Of a stretch of DNA of 64,000 nucleotides, positions 45,166-54,744 are shown piece by piece. The notes under the pieces were generated by a model. That model ran no database searches and was not told where the DNA came from. It saw only the letters and a list, made by a program, of their open reading frames with translations. Every line of letters begins with the position of its first letter. The first letter of the stretch is position 1. A program made the translations under genes and the position numbers. The DNA is taken from contig JAUCGF010000084.1 in assembly GCA_030378005.1 (NCBI GenBank), positions 18,548 to 82,547 on the forward strand, given 5' to 3'. Source of the stretch: Desulfococcaceae bacterium HSG9 (lineage in GTDB: Bacteria; Desulfobacterota; Desulfobacteria; Desulfobacterales; JAUCGF01).

Positions 45166-46893
45166 ATGTCCGTTAAAATTGAGAACCAAATAAATCATAA
45201 ATTGGATTTCGGCGAATTATCTCCGGATAGACGACTAAACGCTTTACTGACTTCGGTTGTCAGTGATGTCAAAATTTATGCTGAAGACCAGATCAGACGT
45301 ATCAATCAGCTTGTTCAAATCGGAATTGCGTTGTCTGCGGAGAAAGATACAAGTAAAATTCTGGAAATGATCGTTGACGAAGCCCGCTCATTATGCGGTG
45401 CCGACGCAGGCACATTGTACATTATCGATAATGACCACAAACGCCTGCGTTTTAAAATTGTTCAAAACGATTCGCTGAATATTCGTATCGGCGGCGTCAG
45501 CGGTTCTAAAATGACGTTCCCCGATATTCCGCTTTATAAAGAAGATAACCAGCCCAACCATTCCAATGTAGCGACTTATGTCGCATTGACCGGTGAAACC
45601 ATTACCATACCGGATGTATATGAAGCTGATGGATTTGATTTTACAGGACCGCGAAATTTCGATCAGGCCACGGGCTACCGCTCCAAATCTATGTTTGTAA
45701 TTGCCCTGAAAAACCATGAAAATGATATTATTGGCGTCTTGCAACTGTTAAATGCCTTGGAAGGCAATACTAATAAAGTCATACCCTTTTCAGATAAACT
45801 GATGGTAATAGTCGCTTCCTTGGCATCCCAGGCGGCCGTTACGCTGACCAACAATGCACTGGTTTACGATCTGAATGAGCTGTTTTACTCCTTTATCAAA
45901 AGCATTGCCGTTTTTGTCGATAAAAAATCAATATATACCGGAGAGCATATCCGGCGGGTTGTCGATCTGACAATGTTGATCGCCTCATATATAAACGCTG
46001 ACGATGAATGGTCGTTTAAGGATGTTCATTTCGATGAAGACCATCTGGATGAACTGAAGATGGCTGCGTGGATGCATGACATCGGTAAAGTTACAACACC
46101 GGAATACGTTCTTGATAAATCAAGTCGTTTGGAAACGATTTCAGACCGCATTGAAATGATCGAAACCAGATATCAATTAATCGCCCAACTATTAGAAAAT
46201 AATTTTTTACACCACCAAAACGAGCTGCTTTGCAACGGACAGGGGCAGGATATAAATGTTGAAAACGAACATCTCAAGGCTGAATTAAAACGTGAAACAG
46301 CATTATTACAGGATGAGTTTTCCTTTATAAAGGACTGCAACTATAACCGGGGGCGCATGAAACCAGATGACATTCGTCGTCTGGAAAAAATCGCTAAAAA
46401 AACTTACTTTATTCATAATGAGCCTAACCCTTATTTGACGCCAGATGAATTGAAAAATCTGTCTATTCCTGCCGGCAATCTTACCATGGAAGAACGTAAT
46501 GTCATAGAAAATCATGTTACCATGACTCGTAACATATTAGCACAATTACCTTTTCCCAAAAATTTATCCCATGTTGCCGAATATGCCAGCAGCCATCATG
46601 AACGTTTAGACGGATCGGGTTATCCAAATGGTCTTAGTGGTGAAGAAGTACCCCTTCAATCGCGTATTTTAGCAATTGCTGATGTCTTTGAAGCCCTTAC
46701 TGCCAAAAATCGTCCCTATCGCGATCCCATGAAACTATCCAAGGCTCTGCAAGTATTGAATGTTTTAAAAGAAAAAGGACAAATAGACAGCGATATCATT
46801 GATATGTTTACAAACAAGAAAATTTTCAGGGAATACGCTGAAAAGGAATTAAAGCCGGAGCAGATTGATATTTTGTTAGATAACGATGAGTAA
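45166..46893 (+). CDS. GAF and HD-GYP domain cyclic-di-GMP phosphodiesterase
   Basis: 575 residues, soluble. GAF domain at about 45-235 (ARSLCGADAGTLYIID, SMFVIALKNHENDIIGVLQLLN) and HD-GYP from about 240. The metal ligands are present: HIRRV, WMHDIGKVTTPEYVLDK, HVTMTRNIL, SSHHERLDGSGYPNGL and IADVFEALTAKNRPYR. About 110 extra, mostly helical residues separate HDIGK from the second half of the domain, a form also known in other deltaproteobacteria. It probably degrades cyclic-di-GMP in response to a ligand of the GAF domain. Confidence 0.9.
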   Translation: MSVKIENQINHKLDFGELSPDRRLNALLTSVVSDVKIYAEDQIRRINQLVQIGIALSAEKDTSKILEMIVDEARSLCGADAGTLYIIDNDHKRLRFKIVQNDSLNIRIGGVSGSKMTFPDIPLYKEDNQPNHSNVATYVALTGETITIPDVYEADGFDFTGPRNFDQATGYRSKSMFVIALKNHENDIIGVLQLLNALEGNTNKVIPFSDKLMVIVASLASQAAVTLTNNALVYDLNELFYSFIKSIAVFVDKKSIYTGEHIRRVVDLTMLIASYINADDEWSFKDVHFDEDHLDELKMAAWMHDIGKVTTPEYVLDKSSRLETISDRIEMIETRYQLIAQLLENNFLHHQNELLCNGQGQDINVENEHLKAELKRETALLQDEFSFIKDCNYNRGRMKPDDIRRLEKIAKKTYFIHNEPNPYLTPDELKNLSIPAGNLTMEERNVIENHVTMTRNILAQLPFPKNLSHVAEYASSHHERLDGSGYPNGLSGEEVPLQSRILAIADVFEALTAKNRPYRDPMKLSKALQVLNVLKEKGQIDSDIIDMFTNKKIFREYAEKELKPEQIDILLDNDE

Positions 46894-46941
46894 GTTTCCA
46901 GTCAGGCACTATAAATTTAAAACTTGAAAAAGGAAACGATT

Positions 46942-48075
46942 ATGAAAACCGATAATGTCATTTTTTTAGAAGTCCTTGAATGGTTCGACGAAACCGGGCA
47001 AGAAATTGTACATCGTATTCCCGAACAGGGTTCTGGTGAAATTAAATATGGTGCGCAATTGACTGTGCGTGAAAGCCAGGCCGGTGTCTTTTTTTATCAA
47101 GGCAAGGCTATTGAAGCTTTTAGCGCTGGAAGGCATACCTTGAAAACAGCGAACATTCCGATTTTAACCAAGCTTCTCAGCTTGCCCTGGGGTATGACCA
47201 GCCCGTTAAGGGCTGAAGTATATTTTGTTAATTTGAAAATTTTCACCAATTTGAAATGGGGCACCCGCGATCCGGTGGCTTTCAAAGATTCCGAACTGGG
47301 GCTTGTTCGTTTGAGAGCCTTTGGTGTTTTTAATGTGCAAGTCGTACAGCCGGTGTTGTTTATCAATCGTATGGTAGGCACTCAGGGAATATTTACGACG
47401 GAAGAGGTTGAGACCTATCTGAATCGTGTGATTGTATCGCGTTTTAATGATTACATGGGAGAGACGATTGATACAATTTTGAACCTTCCGGCGCGTTATG
47501 ATGAATTGGCCGAAGGCTTGACCAAACGCCTGCAAGAAGATTTCGGGCATTTCGGCTTGAATGTCACCCATCTTTATATGAACGCAATAACGCCACCGCC
47601 CGAAGTGCAGGCCGCCATTGATGATCGCAGCAAAATGGGTGTTTTTGATGACATGAATAAGCTCATGCAAATGAAAGCGGCGATGGCTATGGGTGATGCC
47701 GCTAAATCTGATGGCGGTTCCGGTGATGCCATGGGTGCCGGTCTCGGACTGATGTTGCCGGCCATGTTCGCACAGCATTTTTCCACAGGCCAGCCTGCAT
47801 CACAACCCGGTTCCGGACAGTCGGAAAGTGCTGTCTGCCCTGATTGTAAAAAATCAATTCCGCTAAAGGCCAAATTTTGTCCTTTTTGCGGCCATCAACA
47901 GGTAGTTTTTGATCAATGCAACCAGTGCGGTAAAAACTTGCCGCCCAATGCCCAATTTTGTTCGCGTTGCGGAACAGCAGTGGAAAAACAACAGCAATCC
48001 TGGTTTTGCGGTCAATGTAGCGCTGAAAATCTATCAGACGCTCTTTTTTGTAACCAGTGCGGAGGTAAGCATTAA
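46942..48075 (+). CDS. SPFH-domain protein with C-terminal zinc ribbons
   Basis: 377 residues from the ATG at 46942, preceded by aaagga; a TTG at 46924 is an alternative. The YdjI/virion-core-like SPFH domain spans about 1-270 (RIPEQGSGEIKYGAQLTVRESQ, TRDPVAFKDSELGLVRLRAFG, YMNAITPPPEVQAAIDDRS), followed by three zinc ribbons with CxxC pairs (CPDC-x-FCPFCG, CNQCG-x-FCSRCG, FCGQC-x-FCNQCG). It probably scaffolds membrane microdomains or interacts with partner zinc proteins. The next gene overlaps its 3' end. Confidence 0.87.
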   Translation: MKTDNVIFLEVLEWFDETGQEIVHRIPEQGSGEIKYGAQLTVRESQAGVFFYQGKAIEAFSAGRHTLKTANIPILTKLLSLPWGMTSPLRAEVYFVNLKIFTNLKWGTRDPVAFKDSELGLVRLRAFGVFNVQVVQPVLFINRMVGTQGIFTTEEVETYLNRVIVSRFNDYMGETIDTILNLPARYDELAEGLTKRLQEDFGHFGLNVTHLYMNAITPPPEVQAAIDDRSKMGVFDDMNKLMQMKAAMAMGDAAKSDGGSGDAMGAGLGLMLPAMFAQHFSTGQPASQPGSGQSESAVCPDCKKSIPLKAKFCPFCGHQQVVFDQCNQCGKNLPPNAQFCSRCGTAVEKQQQSWFCGQCSAENLSDALFCNQCGGKH

Positions 48076-49297
48076 TTTACTTATTGAATATCAATGCCCT
48101 CAATGCGGCGCTCCGGCAACGTTAGAAGAAACTGACCGATTGTTCTGTTGCCAGTTTTGCAAGGTCAAGTCTTATCTGCTACAAAAAGACTTTTTCCGAT
48201 ATATGCTGCCTCATAAAGCGCCTTCGTCTGAAGAATTGATCTATTTTCCCTATTGGCGCTTCAAGGGACTGCTCTTTGCCTGCGTTCCTCAGGGGATTAT
48301 GAACAAATTCATGGATTCCAGCCATCAAGCGGTGGCGTCGAATTTTTTTCCGGCTTCCGTGGGCTTGCGCAGTCAGGCGCTGAAACTTCAATTTGTCACT
48401 CCGGAAACACCGGGTCGTTTCTTAGAACCGACACTCTCTTTGAAAAAAGTACTGGAAATATTTGATTCTCGCTATACTGTCACTTTAGATGGCCCGGTCT
48501 ATACGCACGCCAATATCGGCGAAACGGTCAGCATGCTCTATTCACCGTTCTATGTAAATAAAAAAATGTATGATGCCGTGTTGAACCAACCGATTTCAGC
48601 ACCCCTTGAAGATGAATCCATTATTGACACTTTAAAAGGTGGCGCACCTCATTGGAAAATTCAGTTTCTGCCCACATTATGTCCTGATTGCGGATGGGAT
48701 TTGGATGGTGAACGGGATTCGCTGGTACTGTTTTGTAAAAATTGCAATTCGGTTTGGATGCCTCTTAAAAGTAAGATGAAAAAAATCAACTTTGCCCATA
48801 TTTCCAGTCTGTCAGACAATATCATTTACCTGCCGTTTTGGCGTATCAAAGCGAATATTACCGGATTCCAATTGGATTCTTATGCAGATTTGGTGAAAGC
48901 GGCCAATCTGCCCTTTGCCGTACAGCCTCAATGGCATGAAGATATTTTTCGTTTCTGGGCGTTGGCATTTAAAGTCAGACCCCGGGTGTTTGTGCGTCTC
49001 GCTAATAATATGACCCTTGCTCAACCACGGGATAAGATGGTAAACACCATTCCTAAGGGACGGCTTCATCCTGTAACTTTGCCTTTAAGCGAAGCGGCCG
49101 AGAGCCTGATTATCAACCTGGCTGGTTTTGTGAAACCGGCCAAGGCTTTTTATCCGCAATTAGATGATATTAAAATTGAGCCTCAAAGCTTTCTGTTGGT
49201 CTATGTGCCTTTTGAAGTACATCACCATGAATTTATCCAACCGGATTATAACTTAACGGTTAATAAAAATATGCTGACTTTATCCGGTAATTTGTAA
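48071..49297 (+). CDS. Zinc-ribbon protein following SPFH gene; probable AUU start
   Basis: About 408 residues, with no ATG, GTG or TTG close to the start of the conserved protein. An ideal ggaggt lies at 48061-48066 and is followed five bases later by ATT at 48071, which overlaps the SPFH stop. The reading frame is open upstream only through a different-frame shadow of the zinc ribbons. The N-terminal zinc ribbon is YQCPQCGAPATLEETDRLFC-x-FC, and a second ribbon lies near 205-235 (CPDCGWDLDG, FCKNC). The rest resembles no family I can name. Cotranslated with SPFH, it probably works with it. Confidence 0.75.
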   Translation: MNLLIEYQCPQCGAPATLEETDRLFCCQFCKVKSYLLQKDFFRYMLPHKAPSSEELIYFPYWRFKGLLFACVPQGIMNKFMDSSHQAVASNFFPASVGLRSQALKLQFVTPETPGRFLEPTLSLKKVLEIFDSRYTVTLDGPVYTHANIGETVSMLYSPFYVNKKMYDAVLNQPISAPLEDESIIDTLKGGAPHWKIQFLPTLCPDCGWDLDGERDSLVLFCKNCNSVWMPLKSKMKKINFAHISSLSDNIIYLPFWRIKANITGFQLDSYADLVKAANLPFAVQPQWHEDIFRFWALAFKVRPRVFVRLANNMTLAQPRDKMVNTIPKGRLHPVTLPLSEAAESLIINLAGFVKPAKAFYPQLDDIKIEPQSFLLVYVPFEVHHHEFIQPDYNLTVNKNMLTLSGNL

Positions 49298-49321
49298 CTT
49301 CTAACTGACGAGTCATAACGT

Positions 49322-50119
49322 ATGCAACACACCGAATACAAATTCAGGCCGATGAAGCGCCGGCATGTTGATGCTGTACTTAAAATTATTGATGCCCATG
49401 ATGATGACGATTTCGAGTATGCCCGGGATTCTTATGAATATTCAGGACGTTCGGGGCAGTATGTTCTAATGTACGAAGACGCGGTCATTGGCGTAACCGG
49501 CTATCGTCGCGCATCGGATACGGACAATACCTTTTGGTTATCCTGGACCTATCTTGATGCTGAATATCACGGTCAGAAGCTGGGCAAGTATATGCTTGAC
49601 AAACTGTTAGATATTTTGAAACAGAAAAAAGCGCGCAAACTGTTTGTTTCAACCAGTGATTATGCGGATTATGAAAGAGGGAATATCTATCTGGATGCCA
49701 TCAAATTGTATAAATCCATGGGATTTAATGAGGAGATTGTTCATCCGGATTATTATAATCCCGGAGAATCGCAATTGATTTACGGACTGGTTCTGCAACC
49801 CCCGCAACCCGCCAAAAAACGGCCTAATGAAAAACGTGGCATTGTTCTTACGGAGTTGTTTGAAATTGATGAAACCGAAGATGTGTATGCCGTGGACTGG
49901 CGCTTTTCAGGCAGAAAATGTTTCACAACCGATGAGATGAAACGGTTGCTTGACGATGCCAGAGAACGCAACGCCCATTCAGTTTTTATATCATTTCCGT
50001 CTGATGTGCGTAAGGTGTTTGAACCATTGGAAGCAAGCGGTTTTCAGCCTTGCGGAATCCTTGAAAATTATTTTGAAGATGGGTTGCATGAATATCAATT
50101 TCGTTGTACGCTTAGATAA
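49322..50119 (+). CDS. GNAT-family acetyltransferase with C-terminal extension
   Basis: 265 residues. The N-terminal 160 form a GNAT fold (FRPMKRRHVDAVLKII, LSWTYLDAEYHGQKLGKYML with the acetyl-CoA loop QKLGKY, AIKLYKSMGFNEE). Residues 165-265 form a second, less clear GNAT-like half. It lies in the SPFH-to-polyamine run, 24 bases after the zinc-ribbon gene, and might acetylate polyamines or an amine on a partner protein, but there is no direct evidence of substrate. Confidence 0.85.
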   Translation: MQHTEYKFRPMKRRHVDAVLKIIDAHDDDDFEYARDSYEYSGRSGQYVLMYEDAVIGVTGYRRASDTDNTFWLSWTYLDAEYHGQKLGKYMLDKLLDILKQKKARKLFVSTSDYADYERGNIYLDAIKLYKSMGFNEEIVHPDYYNPGESQLIYGLVLQPPQPAKKRPNEKRGIVLTELFEIDETEDVYAVDWRFSGRKCFTTDEMKRLLDDARERNAHSVFISFPSDVRKVFEPLEASGFQPCGILENYFEDGLHEYQFRCTLR

Positions 50120-50170
50120 AATATCTGGTGTTACAGTACGAATTTTGAACACAAAAAAAGGAGAGGAAAG

Positions 50171-50812
50171 ATGAAAAAATTAAGTTTATTGTTTGCAGGT
50201 TTGTTATTTGTTACGTTGTCAATAGGTTGCGGTTCTGATGAAGTTGTGGAGGTGATTGACCTTAACAGAGTCCTTGATGTGATAACCGCAACGTTAGACG
50301 AATTAAAAGACACTTCAGTTGAGGGTGTGGAAAACAACACGGAGGGTGCTGCAAAAACACTTCCAGAAAAAGATCTTAAACTGTTTCTGGAACATTTTGA
50401 AAAAAATTTGAATGCCGCCAATCTGCTTTCCGTGCCAATCGGCGCAAGTATGAGCAAAAGCGGTGCCATCACCGGGTTTACTGACGAAGACCAAAACAGC
50501 ATCCGCGACGGTTCTGATCAATTACTTTTTACCATTGAAATGGATGAAAAGGGACAGCGCCTTATTGCCAGAGATGTTCAAAATAATTATTACCGGGATA
50601 CCCATTATAGCTCAGGGGGCGGCATGGGCGGATTTTTCACCGGTTATTTGATAGGTTCCATGCTGATGGGTCAACGGAGCATGGGATATCCTCCGTCACG
50701 CTATTCCAATATGAAAATGAGTTCTCCCAATTATCACAAATCAGCCGTGTCTAAGGCCAGATCCAGCGCGCGCTCTTCGGGAGGATCACGTAGTTTTAAA
50801 AGTGGTAAGTAA
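50171..50812 (+). CDS. Lipoprotein with YjfM/YgiB-like Gly/Ser-rich tail
   Basis: 213 residues. The signal ends in a lipobox (LLFVTLSIGCGS), giving an outer- or inner-membrane lipoprotein. The middle has helical and mixed regions. The tail, GGGMGGFFTGYLIGSMLMGQ followed by a Ser/Lys-rich stretch with SSPNYHKSA and RSSARSSGGSRS, resembles DUF1190 proteins (E. coli YgiB/YjfM, Gly-rich hydrophobic stretch then SP-x-Y and Ser repeats), an observation from memory. Strong ribosome-binding site (aggagagg). Confidence 0.65.
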   Translation: MKKLSLLFAGLLFVTLSIGCGSDEVVEVIDLNRVLDVITATLDELKDTSVEGVENNTEGAAKTLPEKDLKLFLEHFEKNLNAANLLSVPIGASMSKSGAITGFTDEDQNSIRDGSDQLLFTIEMDEKGQRLIARDVQNNYYRDTHYSSGGGMGGFFTGYLIGSMLMGQRSMGYPPSRYSNMKMSSPNYHKSAVSKARSSARSSGGSRSFKSGK

Positions 50813-50828
50813 CAACTTGTAACTTATT

Positions 50829-52397
50829 ATGAATAACGCTAACTCAAAACAAAACGATTTGGATGATTATCAGCAGTTAGACCGCAAACAGTTATGTATC
50901 CTTTTGCTTTCAATTCTGATTGTGGCGTTGTGCGCCATCACCTATCAACTCATTATCGGAACAGTTTCAAGCTATTTGATAGGTAACAGCGTCTATCAGT
51001 TCTCGCTGACAATCGGCCTTTTCATGTTTGCAATGGGTGTTGGCTCATTTCTTTCAAAAGGGATTATCCGCAATCTGATCAGCAATTTTGTCTTTATCGA
51101 AGTCGTGCTTGCCGTTATCGGCGGTTTGAGCAGCTTACTGCTTTTCATGGCATTTCCGCTTATAACCGCCCTTTATTCAATGGTGATGTATGCGCTTATC
51201 CTTATTATCGGCACGCTGGTCGGTCTGGAACTTCCGCTTTTGACCCGCATTTTAAGCCATAAAGAGAGCATTCGCCATTCCATTGCAGATGTGATGTCTC
51301 TGGATTATGTGGGCGCGCTGATCGGTGCGGTGATCTTCCCTTTGTTTCTATTGCCGCAATTGGGTCTGGTGCGCTCATCATTTGCTATCGGACTGATTAA
51401 TATGGGCGTTGCCATAATCAACATTCATTTTTTCCGTGCGCATCTGCAACGTCCTCGTCTGATGGCAACCGTATCCATATCTCTGTTGGGGGTGTTAATT
51501 ATCCTGACAATTTTGGGGACGCGCTTAACCAGCTTTGCCGAAAATAATCTCTATTTTGATCAGGTGATTTTCAAACAACAGACGCCTTATCAACGCATTA
51601 TTTATACAAAATCGTATGCTAACGGTGAAAAGCGTCTTTTTCTTGATGGCCATGTTCAATTTTGTGACAGGGATGAGTATCGCTATCACGAAGCACTGGT
51701 ACACCCCGTGATGTCGGTTCCGGGCCCTCGTGATATGATTCTGATCTTGGGCGGCGGTGACGGTTTGGCCGCGCGCGAGGTGCTGAAGTATAAGGATGTA
51801 AAACAAATTCATCTGGTTGATATTGATCCGGCCATCACGGACTTTTGCAGCCGCTTTCCGGGAATTGCCAAGCTGAATCAAGGCAGCTTAACCCATCCCA
51901 AGCTGGAAATATTCAATCAGGATGCGTTTACCTTTATAAATCAAAAGGGGGTTTTGTATGATAAGGTGATTATTGATCTGCCGGACCCCCACAATGAAGC
52001 GTTAAATAAACTTTATTCCCGTGAATTTTACAAAATTGTCAAAATGCGGATGAAACCCCACGGAATGCTGGTCACACAGAGTGCATCGCCTTTTTATACG
52101 CGCAATACCTATTGGAGCATTGCCCGAACCATAGAAGATGCGACATTTAACGTTTTCAGCTACCAAGTAACCATCCCGACTTTCGGAATATGGGGGTTTC
52201 ATATCGGCGCATCTGCTCCACTAACACCCGATGATTTTGACATTCAGGTCGCCACCCGCTACCTGAATAATATTACGATGCAAACCGCATCCGTTTTCGG
52301 ACGAGATATCAGCCGCATTGATGCGCCCGTGAACTCACTCATGGAGCCTAAATTATACACGCTTTATGTAAGAGAACTGCGCGGCGAATCAATTTGA
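50829..52397 (+). CDS. speE: Membrane-bound spermidine synthase-like aminopropyltransferase
   Basis: 522 residues. Residues 20-215 hold about seven membrane helices; 230-510 form a spermidine synthase domain with PYQRIIYTKS, LFLDGHVQF, the AdoMet-binding LILGGGDGLAAREVL and VDIDPAITD. The usual catalytic DSSDP reads IIDLPDPH. Such long membrane forms exist in several phyla and likely make spermidine or a related polyamine at the membrane. SpeD follows after 31 bases. Confidence 0.88.
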   Translation: MNNANSKQNDLDDYQQLDRKQLCILLLSILIVALCAITYQLIIGTVSSYLIGNSVYQFSLTIGLFMFAMGVGSFLSKGIIRNLISNFVFIEVVLAVIGGLSSLLLFMAFPLITALYSMVMYALILIIGTLVGLELPLLTRILSHKESIRHSIADVMSLDYVGALIGAVIFPLFLLPQLGLVRSSFAIGLINMGVAIINIHFFRAHLQRPRLMATVSISLLGVLIILTILGTRLTSFAENNLYFDQVIFKQQTPYQRIIYTKSYANGEKRLFLDGHVQFCDRDEYRYHEALVHPVMSVPGPRDMILILGGGDGLAAREVLKYKDVKQIHLVDIDPAITDFCSRFPGIAKLNQGSLTHPKLEIFNQDAFTFINQKGVLYDKVIIDLPDPHNEALNKLYSREFYKIVKMRMKPHGMLVTQSASPFYTRNTYWSIARTIEDATFNVFSYQVTIPTFGIWGFHIGASAPLTPDDFDIQVATRYLNNITMQTASVFGRDISRIDAPVNSLMEPKLYTLYVRELRGESI

Positions 52398-52428
52398 ACA
52401 TAAGCGCTACACAACAGGTAATTTATCA

Positions 52429-52815
52429 ATGAAGTCTTTAGGCACCCATATTCTGGTGGAATTATTCGGATGTAACCGTGAAATATTAAATGATGCTCAC
52501 AAAATCAAATCCGAAATGATCAAAGCGGCGGAATTGATCAAGGCCACGATTGTTGCGAGCAGCGCCCATAATTTTAAGCCCCAGGGGGTTAGCGCGGTAG
52601 TGGTTATTTCAGAATCCCATTTGACAATGCACACCTGGCCGGAATATCAATACGCTGCGGTTGACCTGTTTATCTGCACCGACACCGCTGATCCCTGGAT
52701 CGCCTTCAACCATCTTAAAAAAGTTCTGCAAGCCAGCCATACATCTACGATTGAGATGAAAAGAGGACAATTGCATGATATGAATAAAAGCGGATGTTGT
52801 AAATTTTATGATTAG
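52429..52815 (+). CDS. speD: S-adenosylmethionine decarboxylase proenzyme (SpeD)
   Basis: 128 residues, class 1b size. The self-cleavage site is present in VVVISESHLTMHTWPE (cleavage before the Ser, which becomes pyruvoyl), together with the catalytic Cys in DLFICTD. It makes decarboxylated AdoMet, the aminopropyl donor for the preceding spermidine synthase, so the two genes form a functional pair. Confidence 0.95.
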   Translation: MKSLGTHILVELFGCNREILNDAHKIKSEMIKAAELIKATIVASSAHNFKPQGVSAVVVISESHLTMHTWPEYQYAAVDLFICTDTADPWIAFNHLKKVLQASHTSTIEMKRGQLHDMNKSGCCKFYD

Positions 52816-52841
52816 GTACCTAAATGAGTATGGAGGCAGTT

Positions 52842-53762
52842 ATGTGTCGAATCAATCCCAGAGTGGATTTTGCGTTTAAAAAACTTTTTGGCAGTGAGGA
52901 AAATAAGGACCTGTTAATATCTCTGCTCAATGCGATTCTCTCCGAAAGCGAACATATTGCATACGTCGAATTGAAAAATCCGTATAGTCTTGCCGATTAT
53001 CAGGCCGGCAAAATGTCGATTCTCGACATTAAGGCGCGTGACGAGTTCGGCCGATGGTTTAACGTGGAAATGCAAATCGGTTATGATTTCAATTTTGACA
53101 AGCGTTCCATTTATTACTGGGCCAAGCTGGTGACCGAGCAACTCGGCGAAGGCATGATGTTCAAAGAATTGAAAAAAACGTACAGTATTAATATCCTCGA
53201 TTTCAACTTTATTCCCGACATCGATGAGTTCCATAACCTCTATAAGATCATCAATGTGAACACAGGTAAAGACGACAAGCTGCATGACATTTTCGAGCTG
53301 CATTACATCGAACTCAGGAAATTTACCAAACCGTATCACGAATTGGCCACCGCACTTGATCGATGGTCAGCGTTTCTCACCCGCGCCCACGAACTTGAGC
53401 CTGCCAGTCTCCCCAAAGAACTGGCGAGCGATAAAGAAATCACCAAAGCCGTTCAGGCGGTTGACCGGATGTTTGACGAAGAGGAGCGGAAGATATACGA
53501 TGTTCGAATGCACACATTGATTGAAGTTAAAAGCAAAATCGCTTCGGCTGAAGAAAAAGGCCTGGCGCGAGGCATGGAAAGAGGTATGGAACAAGGTCTG
53601 GCGCAAGGCATGGAACAAGGTCTGACGCAAGGCATGGAACAGGAAAAACGCAATATCGCGATCAGCCTGCTGGATGTGTTGGATGTGGAAATCATTGCCT
53701 TGAAAACAGGACTTCCGACGGAGGAAATTGAAAGATTGAAGCATGGCAGACATGATGGTTGA
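52842..53762 (+). CDS. Rpn-family PD-(D/E)XK nuclease-transposase-like protein
   Basis: 306 residues from the ATG at 52842, which has ggagg six bases upstream; a frame start at 52824 would add six residues. It opens with INPRVDFAFKKLFGSEENKDLLISLLNAIL, the standard start of this family, and includes the PD-(D/E)XK core (SILDIKARDEFGRWFNVEMQI). The C-terminal GMEQGLAQGMEQGLTQGMEQ is an 8-residue repeat array typical of the family, variable by slippage. Members of the family are recombination-promoting nucleases and can be mobile. Confidence 0.88.
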   Translation: MCRINPRVDFAFKKLFGSEENKDLLISLLNAILSESEHIAYVELKNPYSLADYQAGKMSILDIKARDEFGRWFNVEMQIGYDFNFDKRSIYYWAKLVTEQLGEGMMFKELKKTYSINILDFNFIPDIDEFHNLYKIINVNTGKDDKLHDIFELHYIELRKFTKPYHELATALDRWSAFLTRAHELEPASLPKELASDKEITKAVQAVDRMFDEEERKIYDVRMHTLIEVKSKIASAEEKGLARGMERGMEQGLAQGMEQGLTQGMEQEKRNIAISLLDVLDVEIIALKTGLPTEEIERLKHGRHDG

Positions 53763-53790
53763 GCAATAAAAAAATCTAACCGAGTAAAAA

Positions 53791-54744
53791 ATGACCATAA
53801 AAATCAAAAAAATTCTATGCGCCACTGATTTCACCGCTTTTTCTCAAGAAGCACTACGTTTCGGCGTCAGCCTGGCACACCAATTTGACGCCCTGCTGTC
53901 AGTTTTTCATGCGGTTTATTCGCCGCATGACCTGGTATATGGCAGCACTGAATTTGAACGAGGCGGTGAACGCGACAAGACAGTTGCAGAAGCTAAGATC
54001 AAAATCAAGTCCATGATGGCACCTTTTCAGATCAAATGGATGGAAGCAGTCTCAATCGGCGAACCGGTTGAACAATTTTTAAAGGTTGCTGAACAGCAAG
54101 ACGCGGATTTGATTATCACCGCCAGCCACGGTCTTTCCGGTTTTAAACGGCTTTTTGTCGGCACCGTGGTTGAACGTCTGTGCCGCTCCCTCACGCGACC
54201 GCTTTTGGTGGTGCGGCCGCGGCCGTATGCTTTGTCCGAATCAGAAGTAAACAAACACGGCACCCCCGATCAAAAAAAAATACAAAATATTGCAGTTGCC
54301 TGCGCAGATAATAACTTGTCTGCAAAAATTATCCGTCATGCTGCCGATCTGGTATTGGCATTTAACGCCCGGCTGCATCTTGTTCACGCCATTGAAGCGC
54401 CCATAGACGCTGAACTGGTGGAACCCACAAATGCGCCCTATACACAGGTGCAGGAACAATTGCAAAATCAATTACGCCAACGCCTTGAGGAACGTATTCC
54501 ACAACAGTTGCGGCCTCAATGTGATTTTATGATTGCACTTCGACCCGGAATTCCGCAAGAAATTCTACCGGTTTATGCGGCCGAACATAACGCTGATCTA
54601 ATCATTGTGGGTGCATGGCGTCAAAGCAAAATGGAAAATCTGCTGATAGGCTCGACCACCAAAGCGATGTTGCGCCACGCGGCCTGCGACGTTCTGGTGT
54701 TACCGTTCACCGAAACCGACGCCAGGGAGAAGCCTGATGTCTAA
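53791..54744 (+). CDS. Tandem universal stress protein (UspA)
   Basis: 317 residues with two Usp domains. The first ends with the ATP-binding motif SHGLSGFKRLFVGTVVERL; the second (from about 165) has a weaker version, GAWRQSKMENLLIGSTTKAM. It is likely a stress-induced ATP-binding protein in the cytoplasm. The deacetylase-family gene overlaps its stop by 8 bases, indicating coupled translation. Confidence 0.92.
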   Translation: MTIKIKKILCATDFTAFSQEALRFGVSLAHQFDALLSVFHAVYSPHDLVYGSTEFERGGERDKTVAEAKIKIKSMMAPFQIKWMEAVSIGEPVEQFLKVAEQQDADLIITASHGLSGFKRLFVGTVVERLCRSLTRPLLVVRPRPYALSESEVNKHGTPDQKKIQNIAVACADNNLSAKIIRHAADLVLAFNARLHLVHAIEAPIDAELVEPTNAPYTQVQEQLQNQLRQRLEERIPQQLRPQCDFMIALRPGIPQEILPVYAAEHNADLIIVGAWRQSKMENLLIGSTTKAMLRHAACDVLVLPFTETDAREKPDV

